A program made the position numbers and the translations under genes. A stretch of 64,000 nucleotides of DNA from Bipolaris cookei (lineage: Eukaryota; Ascomycota; Dothideomycetes; Pleosporales; Pleosporaceae), in assembly GCA_002286855.1 (NCBI GenBank), contig NRSV01000030.1, forward strand, positions 310,001 to 374,000, given 5' to 3'. Each line of letters opens with the position of its first letter. Within the stretch, counting starts at the first letter, position 1. The notes beneath the pieces were generated by a model. That model was given only the letters and a program-made list of their open reading frames with translations. It ran no database searches and had not been told where the DNA came from. Positions 12,401 to 22,735 of this stretch are shown here, in pieces.

Positions 12401-13029
12401 GGCTGGCTCACGTCTAATGACTGTCACAGCCGATGAGGCGGAGATGTTGCGTGGTCATACCTACGCGCTCTAAAGGGATGAATGTATGCCGGTTTTTACT
12501 TCCGGTGTGTGCCACATGGCATTGCTCTCACGACTTCGCAGAGAGAATAGAGATGGACCGCGGAGGACCGGGCATTGTATAATTCGAAGTCGGCATGTTC
12601 CACATTGGTTGCTGTGAACCAGACATAGGTTGGTTCAAAGAACAAATTGTTTTCTTCTTGGCTTGTCTTGTCATTCTGTCATCTCAATGGCCAGTTATTA
12701 AAGTGGGCGTTGGAAGTAGTCCCTGACCTGCAAGCCGCAACAGTAAGCGTAACAAGATACAGAATTAAGGTTTGTGCCACGACGCTAGAGCTCATCTGTC
12801 GCATTCTATTGGCTGAAAAGACGGGTGGTTCTCGCAGGTTACGAACTAGCCAACCGGGTGGCGCGGACCCGACCCCTCATTGGCTCGGTGTTGGCTATAC
12901 AGATATGTAGCATCATCGCAACACCTCATTCCTTCTACCTTACTTGCCATTACGCTGCCTTTACCCTTCCAAGAACTGGAATTCCCTCTTTTGATCTCTT
13001 TTTCGCAAATTTGCATCGCCAAAAACAGA
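12401..13029. other. Intergenic region
   Basis: No gene seen. The part just upstream of 13030 is pyrimidine-rich, as is usual for fungal leaders. Confidence 0.5.
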
Positions 13030-13978
13030 ATGGTGACGACGCGCTCACGCCCTGAAGGCAACTTCCCCACCGCGGAGCCGTCGCCCACTAAGAAAACGCC
13101 TCGATCGCGCAACTCGACCGCGTCGCCTGCACCACCAGACTTCGGCGTGTCTTCATCTGGCGCAGCTTCTCTGGCCAAACGTGCAGTCTCGAATGCTTTA
13201 GACGAAATCAGCCCTCCTGCTCCCGCCGCAATTGACGAGCCAACATGGTGCCATACAGCCTCAAAGGTGACCCTCGTCTGGCTGTCTATATCTATGCCCC
13301 TCGTGCTGTGGGATACTCTATACATCCTGTTGCGCCCACATACCATGGCTGGGGGTGCACTCCAATGGCCACTGTGGACACCCTATGAAACTTACGCGGC
13401 CATTGATTACGTATACGGATGGCCGGGATGGGAAAACCATGATGGATTCGGCGCAGCACAGGGCGTGCTCAATGCCATCGAACTCATTCTATACGGGCTT
13501 TATGCCCTGACCGTATATAACCACGGTCTGCCGGCTGTTGGAGGTACTGGTGTGGAGGTGAGCAAGGACAAAGGCGGTTTTTTCGCCGGCGGTATCAAGG
13601 TGCGAGGCAAGTCCGGTAACCGTGCTCTGCTTCTTGGCTTCACTGCTGCTGTCATGACGCTGAGCAAGACAATATTGTATTGTATGTATACAGGACTCAA
13701 GGTTCAGGAAATTTCATGCTAACAGAAACAGACTGCAATGAGTATTTCTCCGACTTCGCCAATATCCGTCACAATGACTGGTTCACACTTATCTTTTTAT
13801 ATATTATCATGAAGTGAGTCTACTTTTCTACCCAGAATATCATCCCACACATGACGCTGATCATCTCCAAAGTGGCCTTTGGATCATTTTCCCTTCATAC
13901 ATGGTCATTGTTTTTGGTACCGACATTATCACCGCTCTCGACTTTGCTTCCGACCCGTCGTCCAAGAAGCGAAGTTAG
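13030..13978 (+). CDS. Multi-pass membrane protein, EXPERA/emopamil-binding-like
   Basis: Exons 13030-13681, 13732-13813 and 13873-13978 (introns 50 and 59 nt) give 279 residues. The first 75 residues are a Ser/Pro/Thr-rich basic tail starting MVTTRSRPEG. Hydrophobic segments then follow: VTLVWLSISMPLVLWDTLYI, a segment around GVLNAIELILYGLYALTVY, one around ALLLGFTAAVMTLSKTILYY and a last one around WIIFPSYMVIVFGTDIITAL. The arrangement LWDTLYILLRPH / WPLWTPYETY / DYVYGWPGW / NEYFSDF is shared by a widespread fungal family that, from memory, is placed near EXPERA sterol-isomerase-like proteins. Catalytic activity is not established. The splice joins restore an uninterrupted conserved-looking frame, so the gene model is stronger than the functional name. 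Confidence 0.7.
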
Positions 13979-14738
13979 TTTTCAGTACACCGGTTATGCG
14001 CCTGAAATTTGATTCTTCACTTTTTCAACACCTTGCGAGTGACTGTGAGGTTTCGACCGTTGTGAATGAATCCTTGAGATGTGCTCGTCGTCTCCCGGCG
14101 CTTATAGTAGCATCGTCAATAGGTGGAAAGAACCCTTTTCAAACACCGTAATAAATATCATCTAGTTCTGCGACAGTCCATTCGAGCCTCGTATCTATGG
14201 GAAAGGTTGCATTGTCCTGCATCGGGTAGTCACGTGTACTACGATTACTCTGGTTGGCAACCCAAAAGACTCAGTGGAGCATTGGTATCTGGCACAAGAC
14301 CAAGGATTTGTATTCAAGACATCCACCATATAGGGGTTTGTAGTCGCCTGAATGCGACAGTCATTCTGCCGCGAGTTTAATTTGAGGCATTGTATAGCTC
14401 CCACGAGTGGTTCTGACTAATGAATCAATTTAGGGAAAAGTACGCCTATGGTGTAATATAGCAATTGAGTGAAGTTGTTTTTCTTTAATGAATAGCTCTC
14501 TCGTAGTACCTCGATACTCATGGCCCTCTGTTCATTATTTCATTAACTATATTAATTACTTGATACATGCACTCCACCCGCAAACCGAACCCCCACCCCA
14601 TCCACCCTATTCCTAATTCCCTCTATCCAAACACCTACAAAATATCATGCCACTAATCCCTCCTTCGACACCATAATTTACATTCCATCCGGCTCATTCC
14701 AACCCCCCTCGCGCATCCCCAACCAAGATAATTAAATC
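13979..14738. other. Intergenic region (convergent genes)
   Basis: Space between the membrane protein (+) and the first CaaX protein (-), containing both 3' untranslated regions. The 14560-14740 part is C-rich on the + strand. No gene seen. Confidence 0.5.
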
Positions 14739-15980
14739 TCACATAACACCACAACACCCCCTAACCCCACACATCCCCCCATTCTCACCTCTGCCACTAT
14801 CCCTACCCTTCCTACTGTCAATACCCCTCCTCATATTATCCAACTCCGCAACACTCCCCACCTTGCCAAATGGTCCCTCGTCTTCCTCGACCAACGCCTT
14901 TTTCCGCTCGAGCTCGTCACGCCCGGGCGTGCTGAAGACGCTGCGGTGCGAGCGCGCTGTGTGGATGGAGATGTTGGAGGTGGCAGAGAGGGAGGTGTGG
15001 CGGATTGCGGGGAGCGATTTGCGCGGTAGGGGTTGAGTGGGAGCGGGATCGGGTGTTTGTTTGGCACGTTGAGGTTCTGGGGCTGAAGCGGAGGGAAGGA
15101 GGAGGGTGGTTGTGTGTGCGGGTGACTGGTGAGGCTGCTGGGTGGTATGGAGGGCTTGGTGTGAGTGTGAGTCTTTTGCCGACTCTTTTGCTTGACTGTG
15201 CTGAGCTGCGCGTGTGCCTTGTTGACATAGAGTTCTCGTTGCATGGGTGGGCTTTGATCGGCTGTCTCCAACGTTGTAAGTCTGGCGGTTGAGACCTGAG
15301 ACTAGGCTTGGGGCCGACTTGGTACGTGGAGGTGCTGCATTGGTTCTAGAGCGCGGTTTAGAAGCGGACTGTGAATATACAGTTGGGGTCGGTATTCCCA
15401 GAGGAAGATATGCAAATCTCTTCTGTGATGCTGTCATTGGTGTGGGTGTATCGGGACAGGCGGCGAAGATGTCCATGTCGCTGTGGTCATGGTGTTCAGT
15501 TTGCTTGCTTGCATCCTGCTTGATGGTACCGCTTTCTTCGTCTTTGTCGTTCCTTCGATCTTCCACCGACATCCTACGCCGCAAAGATGTTGCTGTCGGT
15601 GTACTACACGGTCTGCTTCTCTGACTCTTACTCTGATGTCTGCGCTTGACGGGTGACTTTCTGCCTGCCACTGCGCCGCCTCGCTGCAGTCCAGGCACAT
15701 TGGTATTCACTTTTTCACCTCGAAAGCTTTGTTGTGCGTGGCTTGTCTGAGCATGCTTTTGCAGAATCTCCACGCTTCTGGGCCGCATGAAGAGGTACTC
15801 TGCTGCGCCTTGCAATGCATGACTCGGCTTCTCTAACTCACTACAACTCTTACTCATAGGATTTTTCAAACTATGCGGTGGCGAAGGCGTGATGGCACGG
15901 ATGGTCGGGCGACCTGATCCTGGACAAACAGGACTCTGCGGCGCAGAAGTAGATGGACGCGGATGGAAATGTGTGGACAT
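14739..15980 (-). CDS. Low-complexity protein with C-terminal CaaX motif
   Basis: Single-exon frame of 413 residues from the ATG at 15980 (MSTHFHPRPS); the same frame is open a little further upstream without an ATG. The body is Ser/Pro/Thr/Gln/His-rich and basic, with no recognised domain, consistent with a mostly disordered protein. The C-terminus is a charged segment (RDELERKKALVEEDEGPFGK) followed by Gly/Arg-rich sequence ending RGCCGVM. That ending is a CaaX box (CGVM) preceded by another Cys. Known rules predict farnesylation with possible palmitoylation of the upstream Cys, so membrane association is likely. The next gene on the same strand ends almost identically. Function unknown. 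Confidence 0.65.
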   Translation of the reverse strand: MSTHFHPRPSTSAPQSPVCPGSGRPTIRAITPSPPHSLKNPMSKSCSELEKPSHALQGAAEYLFMRPRSVEILQKHAQTSHAQQSFRGEKVNTNVPGLQRGGAVAGRKSPVKRRHQSKSQRSRPCSTPTATSLRRRMSVEDRRNDKDEESGTIKQDASKQTEHHDHSDMDIFAACPDTPTPMTASQKRFAYLPLGIPTPTVYSQSASKPRSRTNAAPPRTKSAPSLVSGLNRQTYNVGDSRSKPTHATRTLCQQGTRAAQHSQAKESAKDSHSHQALHTTQQPHQSPAHTTTLLLPSASAPEPQRAKQTPDPAPTQPLPRKSLPAIRHTSLSATSNISIHTARSHRSVFSTPGRDELERKKALVEEDEGPFGKVGSVAELDNMRRGIDSRKGRDSGRGENGGMCGVRGCCGVM

Positions 15981-16969
15981 GGTGCTGTCGTTCGTTGGAC
16001 CTGAGAAATTACAGAGATTGGTATATCGAGAGTTTTGTGGCAAGGCGTGCCGAGTGTCAAAGTCGAGAAACTGAGCAGCTATGGGTTGGTTGCAAGGAGT
16101 ATCCTAGGTTCAATGGCACAAGAGCAAACGGAAGCGTTTGCGCGCAAACTAGAACATGGTTGAATACGGCACCAGAAATATATTTTTTAACCCCGCTTTC
16201 TTGTCTCTCTCTTTCAATCCTAATTGAACCGGCCTAAGTCAAGGCATATGTATCTAAGCTCGTGTTACTCTCACTATTGCAGAAAAGTGGTCCATCAATG
16301 TTGTAATTACCGACGGAACATTTCTGACAGCAGCTCTATCAGGACGCCTAGCAAGCAATCTGTCGCGTATGAAACCTCGAAAGGGAGGTTTTTTTCCGAA
16401 GAGAAATACAACACTGTTACACGAGATACGTCATTGTGTGGCTTTTCGCAGCATGTGGAGCGGGCATGTACGACGCGCGATAATTTAGGTGGCTTGCTGA
16501 GAACGAATTTATCGAAGCGCGCAATCTTTGCTATAAGAATTGTGTTTGTGATATTATCAAGTGCAGGGATGCTCTGGATTTGCTTGGAATCACGAGTCAG
16601 TGTCATTAGGCATGAACTGAATGGTTGTGCAAACTCTTATTATTCGCTCAGCATGTAAATACATATAAGACGTGTCAATTCCAGGCAACGAGACATGATC
16701 TGTACTTACACAGACTATCCAACGGTTTGAAAATTGATTTTAACATGGAGATATATTTATAAAACAACTGCACACTCGAACTCGATATATCAAACAAACA
16801 CTTGAAAGCACAAATTGCATTTTCCTTCTTCCCATCTAAGAACTTGGTTCCCCAGTCTCCCTAAATTATAAGAAAGTAGTAAATAATACCTTCCATTCTC
16901 TCCCCCTCTCAATCCCCCATCCATAATCCCCCGTTCCTCCGGAAAAACACTACCATCACCCTATCCACC
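15981..16969. other. Intergenic region
   Basis: About 1 kb between the two CaaX-protein genes. It holds the promoter of the downstream one and the 3' end of the upstream one. No gene recognised; small open frames at 16224-16658 look random. Confidence 0.5.
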
Positions 16970-18433
16970 TCACATAACCAAACAACACTCCCACTCCCGC
17001 TCATTTCCCCCCGAATTCCCATCAAACGCCATATCAGGATAAACGCTAAGTATCTGCTCTCGATACTCGTTCACCTCCCTCGACAGCCCTTCACCCCGAC
17101 CTTCAACAGACAACGTCCGTTGATACGTCAGTGTAGTCTCCCGCACCACGTTTATCGTGACGTTATGCGCCCGTCCTCTGAGTTGATTGCGCTGGCGGCG
17201 TTGTAGTGCGAGGTTGTCGTAGGAGCCCCAGGGGGGTGGTCGCGGGCCGTTTTGTAGATCTGTTGAGGAATGGAAGGAGGGCGCGTGGTGCGGTCGCGTA
17301 TATGTGGGGGTTTGGAGGAAAGGGCCAAGGCTACCTTGATGAAAGCGTGTCTGGAAGGTGGGGTCTAGGCTTCGAGGTGGTAATAGCTGGGCGTTTGGGG
17401 ACTCGAGATCTATATCTTCAAATCGATCCGGGCTCCCAGCGGTGGCCTTATCGTCTGTATCATGTGTATTCCCTTGAGAATTACCCAGCTCAGTTGACAA
17501 AAAACGTCGAGTGTGGGTATCGCCGAATTCTACTTGTGCAGTTTGTATACAGTGTCGAACATGTGCATTGTATGATAGTGATGCTGGGCCAGATAGTGAC
17601 AAGTCTCCTGGTAAGAGGCGCAATACCGCTGCAGAAATTTTATCGTAACTAGGCGGATCCGAGGATGACATGCATGGGACATCATAGACACCTTGGCAGC
17701 ATCTTAGGGATGTTTTTCCGTCTCTTTCCTCCAGTCTTTTGTCCGTTGGATCCGGTGTTTGTGGTGGACATTGTACACATCCATGTTCATATGTCGATTC
17801 TGGTCGGTCCTGACTTTCGAGCTTGACCTTTTCCAATGGTATCTTAGGCAACGGACGATAAATTATCCCCAATGCTTCCCCATCCCCAGGAACTGGCTTA
17901 CGTGGTATAGTACGTTCTGTCACACAATTAATGTGTCTCAATGGTTGCACCCGTGTAATTGCCGGGTCAAATTCGTACGCTGTCACCTCATCTTCAGCTA
18001 CTAAGTGATTGCCGCGTGGGTTGATAGGCTGTGTAATGTGATCCGAAGTTACAGTTGCTGACGAAGTACTCCCAATCAAACTTCTTTGGTTCATCCGTTG
18101 GTTCTGTTTCCCAGTATAATTTGTAGCCGGAACTGATTTCGGAGAGTCGACTTGCTCGTCAGGATTGGATGTCGCAACTCGAGTGAGGGAGTCTCCTTGT
18201 TCAAAAGCGCCGATAATTGAGGCTTGCGCACTCATGTCGATCTGCTTTGGATAGACCCCCTTCACCCGCAACAGACTTGGGGCAAGATTCTCTTGACTCG
18301 ATGGACACGATGAAATCTCCGTGGCGCAGTATGCTTGGTAGGGCCGAATTTCTGGTGTATCGCAAAGCAGAGATGACGTCTCACTCAGTGTACCTGTATT
18401 CGTATCAATGTGCATGGTTTGATTGGGATCCAT
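16970..18433 (-). CDS. Low-complexity protein with C-terminal CaaX motif (second copy of the arrangement)
   Basis: Single exon, ATG at 18433, 487 residues. The sequence is Ser/Thr/Pro/Gln-rich throughout with no domain I recognise; a basic patch around QRRQRNQLRGRAHN precedes the end. The final residues are EREWECCLVM, so the protein ends in a CaaX box (CLVM) with an adjacent Cys, like fungal G-protein gamma subunits and other farnesylated proteins. A predicted short helix (LSREVNEYREQILSVYP) lies about 20 residues upstream. With the neighbour at 14739-15980 this makes two consecutive same-strand genes for disordered proteins with CC-x-V-M tails. Role unknown; attachment to plasma membrane or endomembranes is inferred from the motif. 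Confidence 0.7.
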   Translation of the reverse strand: MDPNQTMHIDTNTGTLSETSSLLCDTPEIRPYQAYCATEISSCPSSQENLAPSLLRVKGVYPKQIDMSAQASIIGAFEQGDSLTRVATSNPDEQVDSPKSVPATNYTGKQNQRMNQRSLIGSTSSATVTSDHITQPINPRGNHLVAEDEVTAYEFDPAITRVQPLRHINCVTERTIPRKPVPGDGEALGIIYRPLPKIPLEKVKLESQDRPESTYEHGCVQCPPQTPDPTDKRLEERDGKTSLRCCQGVYDVPCMSSSDPPSYDKISAAVLRLLPGDLSLSGPASLSYNAHVRHCIQTAQVEFGDTHTRRFLSTELGNSQGNTHDTDDKATAGSPDRFEDIDLESPNAQLLPPRSLDPTFQTRFHQGSLGPFLQTPTYTRPHHAPSFHSSTDLQNGPRPPPWGSYDNLALQRRQRNQLRGRAHNVTINVVRETTLTYQRTLSVEGRGEGLSREVNEYREQILSVYPDMAFDGNSGGNEREWECCLVM

Positions 18434-18686
18434 GACTTAGGGGTCTTATTAAATGATAACAAAGACAGAATGGATAGTAAAAGCTTACTGAATGGAGGTG
18501 ATGCTACGATACACCCGAAATTCAACACAGGGTCGTTTGTCTCCATGCACGCGCATTACTACCATCACTATTTCACTAATGGGCATGATATCGGTTGCTT
18601 ATATCAAATACCATGTGATCAATATTGTTTCTAGGGGAACTGAAATTGGGAGTGAAAGGAGGCCATATGGCCTGTGCGCCATGGCC

Positions 18687-20315
18687 TCAGATGCCGAGCG
18701 TGAATTGGCAGTCTTGCACACCTTTCCTCAAACCCTGCTCAAATAGCCATGTGAAGCCGCCCATGTATCCGCTCTCCCTGATACGCTTCAAAATCCAAAG
18801 TTCGAGCATACCGATTTTGTCACCACGCGTGTCTCTCCCCTCGAAAAATGCAAGCGCATCTTGAAACCCAACCTGCCAGCCGTGTTCGTACTTTTCGTGT
18901 TCATAGTGGCCATTTGGGTCTACGCCGTTCCAGTACGCCACATGTTGTTGGAAAGCGTTTTGAAAAAGTCCTGCTCTTTCGTGTCGAGCCTTTTCAACCG
19001 CCTCATGCCTCTGATCAGCAGACATGGTTGTGTAATTTGGCGGTACGACACTTCCATCTTCTGTTTTAGCTTTGAACCCCCATTCACCACCTGGCATCCA
19101 GTCCATTTTCCATGTCCAAAAGAAGCTACCACCAGCTCTCTCCTGGTATCTCTTGCTTTGTGCTTGACCAAACTGTTTCACTAGTTCTTCCTTTGGCACT
19201 TCACCACCCTTAGCCCATGAATCCTCAGTCATGACACATGAGTACTCGCCAACAATCGCCTGAACAGCCCCGCGATCATGGACTGAATCTTCTTTGCCGT
19301 CCAGCTCTCCCATTTTGGTGCCTGCCTCTTGAATGATCTGCTGTGGCGACTTAGCTTTGTCGTTATCTGTAAAGGCCCAGTAATAGTGCGTATCAACGAC
19401 GATCGGGCACTGCGGGCAAGAGTAGATTGAGTTCTTTTGGAGACACCAATCAATAGCTTTTGTGAAATTCCAGCCGTCTGATATGATGACAGGCATTTCA
19501 GGATCAATGGCAGATATAGCATGTATGCACTCATCGTACCACTCGTACATACGTTCACACTCCCACTCAGCTTCATTTACGAGCTGTAATCCAGCAATCT
19601 CAGCTCCAGATTTTGTGTCTTCGGCAATGAACTGGCAGCAACGAACGCCTAGAGAGCGGTTGAAAGGGTTGCCCCAAAGTTCAGCACATCCACTGTTTGT
19701 CCCAGAATGCTCCTGCGCATTTGCGCCTCCTGGAAGGGCATGTAGATCGATCAGAACTCCAATCGAGCGCTTACGTAATCTTTGAATGAGATTGCGAATG
19801 CTTTCCCATGCTCCAGTGTAGATATCAGCATAAGGCTCAAAGGGCGTACCCTGTGTGAAGACTGCACCGGGCAAGTCGTAGTAGCCGATGGGCAGACGGA
19901 CGGTGGTGCATTTTGCTACGTTAGCGAGCCATCCGATGGCATTTTCAGAAACGACATTGGCCCAATGCTCCTCAAACTTCTTTCTCGTCTCATCGATGCC
20001 AATCCTGTCAACCCATGCCTTGACTGCTGCAAGCTCACTGGAACCCTCTGCACCTTCAGGGAACCGAGAGTTCTGGAGCCAGCGCTCGATGACATAGACA
20101 GACCCGAGGTTTGTGCCATGGTGATAGCGATAACGGAGAATATCTAGTGCGGTAGGATCGGTGATACCCTGCTTTTGATTACCAGGCCCATGTCCATTGA
20201 AGTCCTGCGCAGGGGAAAATGGTGTTTGATGCTGGTAATGTGGATGACCAGACTCGGCATCGTTCTGAGTCAGGTTTTTGAACTCGGACTTGGCTTTCTG
20301 CAGGAAGCCTCTCAT
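18687..20315 (-). CDS. Intracellular glycoside hydrolase family 5 (exo-beta-1,3-glucanase-like)
   Basis: Retaining beta-glycosidase, 542 residues, one exon. The (beta/alpha)8 barrel shows IDLHALPGGANAQEHSG, the acid/base Glu in LQLVNEAEWE (E248), HYYWAF and the nucleophile Glu in IVGEYSC (E357). FFWTWKMD follows, the usual Trp-bearing strand. It is closest in style to the fungal cytoplasmic GH5 proteins related to yeast YBR056W, not to secreted Exg1. There is no signal peptide; the N-terminus (MRGFLQKAKSEFKNL) is basic and amphipathic, and a Gly/Tyr/His-rich stretch precedes the barrel. The C-terminal 110 residues continue past the barrel with a HYEHEKYEHGWQ segment. True substrate is unknown for this subgroup; a beta-glucan or glucosylated sterol/lipid is possible. 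Confidence 0.88.
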   Translation of the reverse strand: MRGFLQKAKSEFKNLTQNDAESGHPHYQHQTPFSPAQDFNGHGPGNQKQGITDPTALDILRYRYHHGTNLGSVYVIERWLQNSRFPEGAEGSSELAAVKAWVDRIGIDETRKKFEEHWANVVSENAIGWLANVAKCTTVRLPIGYYDLPGAVFTQGTPFEPYADIYTGAWESIRNLIQRLRKRSIGVLIDLHALPGGANAQEHSGTNSGCAELWGNPFNRSLGVRCCQFIAEDTKSGAEIAGLQLVNEAEWECERMYEWYDECIHAISAIDPEMPVIISDGWNFTKAIDWCLQKNSIYSCPQCPIVVDTHYYWAFTDNDKAKSPQQIIQEAGTKMGELDGKEDSVHDRGAVQAIVGEYSCVMTEDSWAKGGEVPKEELVKQFGQAQSKRYQERAGGSFFWTWKMDWMPGGEWGFKAKTEDGSVVPPNYTTMSADQRHEAVEKARHERAGLFQNAFQQHVAYWNGVDPNGHYEHEKYEHGWQVGFQDALAFFEGRDTRGDKIGMLELWILKRIRESGYMGGFTWLFEQGLRKGVQDCQFTLGI

Positions 20316-21451
20316 TGTGAAAAAGCCGGGTAATTGTTAGATAGCATGCATACAAGGATCAGGTCTGCTTTGTTCCAGATAAAACGATTGTAGCAGTGGA
20401 GTGTTTTGTATCGGGATGCAGAATATCAGGCAATTTCTGACAGAAGTGTCAGTTGAATAGTTGTGTAGGTTTGGTATGTAGGTGCATGGAACCGAGACAT
20501 GATGGTGCCGAGTAACCGCGTTGGTGTGCTGGAGATGACGTAAGGTGTAGGGTTGGAGACTCATAGGCTGGCGCGTTTTACATGTGCAGGTGCATTGGAA
20601 TTACTAAGAGCCCTATCTTATCGCGAAGGGCCACTAGGCCGCGAGCCTCACTTTCATTTAGATAACCCCCTCTCCCACCAACACTAACTTGATAGTACTA
20701 CATAGACACTTGTAGGCTGAAAGCCTTCACGTCTTATATAGCCCGTTTGGGCTGAGAAAGGACGTTAAACTACAATAACGTTAATAATAATAATATCGCA
20801 AAGGGCCATTGTTCGGCAAGTTATCCCCCCTGCTACTACGATGTGGGGATTGACTACTTTTTGCTTGGCCGACTTGATATCTTAGAATAGTGCCAAGAAA
20901 TTCTTTTGTTTGTGAGATTGATCAGATCTGAGAGCAATTGCCAATAGTAGGGTTGGTCCTGTGTAGGCATCTGATAGCCTAATGGTTGCATGTTTCAGGT
21001 ATTACTCAGGACTAGCTTTGGGACCATGGTAGCACCATTGGGAATGACCCAACCTAATATTTCATTCTTGCGATCAAAAATTGTGTGGAGCTTTGCCTCG
21101 AAAACAAGACTGTGTTCATAAACACACGATGAAAAGGGAGACGGAGATGGGGACGAAGCGAAGACGAGAGAGAGTTAGGCCAGGCTGCAATCCCGCCAAG
21201 CTGGACTGGGCCCTGACATGCCCCCTCCCGCAATCGCGTCCTCCCCAACCCCGACGCGCCTACTACCGCACTACCATCTGAAAACACATTGTTTGTTTTA
21301 ACTCGTTTCTATCGGTGGTTGGGACACAGTACAAGTTGTCCCTCAGTCACGTCCAATTATTTTATTCAGATCATCATATTGGAACCCCACGCGTCATTAG
21401 CCTTGGTATATCAACGCGTCGCAGGATACGGAAGACTACAGCAGCAACAGC
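20316..21451. other. Intergenic region containing the short LINE insert
   Basis: Divergent upstream space of the GH5 gene (-) and the G1/S repressor gene (+). Apart from the 160-bp retrotransposon tail at 20634-20793 nothing gene-like is seen. Confidence 0.5.
20634..20793 (+). mobile_element. 5'-truncated LINE (non-LTR retrotransposon) 3' end
   Basis: A 160-bp insert ends with GAGAAAGGACGTTAAAC, then an AATAACGTTAATAATAATAA tail. A GTTAAA stem end followed by a TAA-rich tail is typical of fungal LINE 3' ends. It is bracketed by 15-bp direct repeats, TATCGCGAAGGGCCA at 20619-20633 and TATCGCAAAGGGCCA at 20794-20808 (one mismatch), which I read as the target-site duplication. Everything 5' of the element's last 160 bp is missing, as expected of abortive reverse transcription. 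Confidence 0.6.
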
Positions 21452-22735
21452 ATGAGCGCCACAACGCCACACAGACCGACCATGACCGCTTACCACACGC
21501 CTTCGCAGACACCTTCGCGACGTGTGCTGGGCAATATCACCCCAAAGGCCTTAAATACGCCCCAAACTCAGACAAAGGCATATGAACCATCCCAAGCCCC
21601 ACGAGCCGAAAGCCCGCTGAAGCACGTTACGCCAAACACGCCAACCCACTTTGTCGACAAAGAGAACCTTTCAACGCCCAATGCGACCGTCAGGAGCAAG
21701 AAGCGGGGCATAGAAGAAGTCGATGGTGCCGAGACGGTTGGAAGTGCAAAGATGCTTGCTCACGCACGCGACGACAGTCCTTCAAACACCGGTGTGCGCT
21801 TAACTACCGACGCGATACAAAAACACACTGTTAGTACACCACGCTCTGTACCTCTTCATGACTGACAATTCTCATAGGAAAACAACCCAGTTGGACTCGC
21901 AGATCCCGGATCGCCTACCGAACGCGCCACGCCCTCACCTTCACCCGAGCCTGAGCCAGAGCCTGAACTAATCCAAGCACTTCAAAAGAGCAACCAGTCC
22001 TTCTCCGACTTTCTCAACTATGAAATGTGTGCCAGCCAAAAGAGCGACCCAGGCAAAGAGCAAGAACGTCCAGCTGCATTAGCGCCTGCCCCACCAGTTG
22101 CAGAGACAAAGACCAAATCACGGGCGGAACAGTTGCGCACGCGCCTCAAGTTTGGCCTGTACAAAGTCAAGACGAATCAGGTCAATAAGCGCGACGTGGA
22201 TATCATTGCCCCATACGAAACCAGCGTCCTAAATTCATCCAGCACAATCAACGCGTCGAGGTCAACAGCCACGACATACTCTGGCGAATCTCAAGACACT
22301 TGCCGCGTTCCCAACATCACCATATCCTCTCCCCAACGCGACCAAGGACCAGTCTTCGTGAAAGCGAATCTCGACCCGTTTCGACCCATCAGTAAACTTG
22401 GACCCGCCCCAGTCCAGTTTGCACTGCCGCCCGGCGGTATGAATTCGTCGCGTACTTTGCAACAATATGACATCACCTCCTCACCTCCTGCTGTTGAGCT
22501 GTCTAAATCCGCTACACCAGAACAACTCATGTCTCCCGCCCAACACGGTGACCACTACCAGATGACTGCTGAGTCGGGGATGCGAAATGACGAGCATAGG
22601 GCAGGGGAATGTGCACGAGAAAGACTGCAACGTCTGAAGCAGCAACAATATGTGGGAGATAGCCTGTCAAATAGTATTGGGGTACAAGGCGATGCTGCAG
22701 AAGGACTACTACAGCTTATGCAACATTCGCGATAG
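21452..22735 (+). CDS. Whi5/Nrm1-type G1/S transcriptional repressor
   Basis: Exons 21452-21829 and 21878-22735 (intron 48 nt, GTTAGT to ATAG, phase 0) give 411 residues. The recognisable part is at about 206-227, SRAEQLRTRLKFGLYKVKTN. It matches the short conserved GTB-like motif of the Whi5/Nrm1 family, which tethers these proteins to SBF/MBF promoter complexes. The N-terminal half has many S/T-P sites (for example HTPSQTPSRR), expected of CDK targets. It also has a KEN sequence at 70-72 (VDKENLSTP) and an RxxL box (RRVLGN) near residue 23, both known APC/C degron types. The rest is disordered. Family identification rests on the one motif and the overall layout. Confidence 0.75.
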
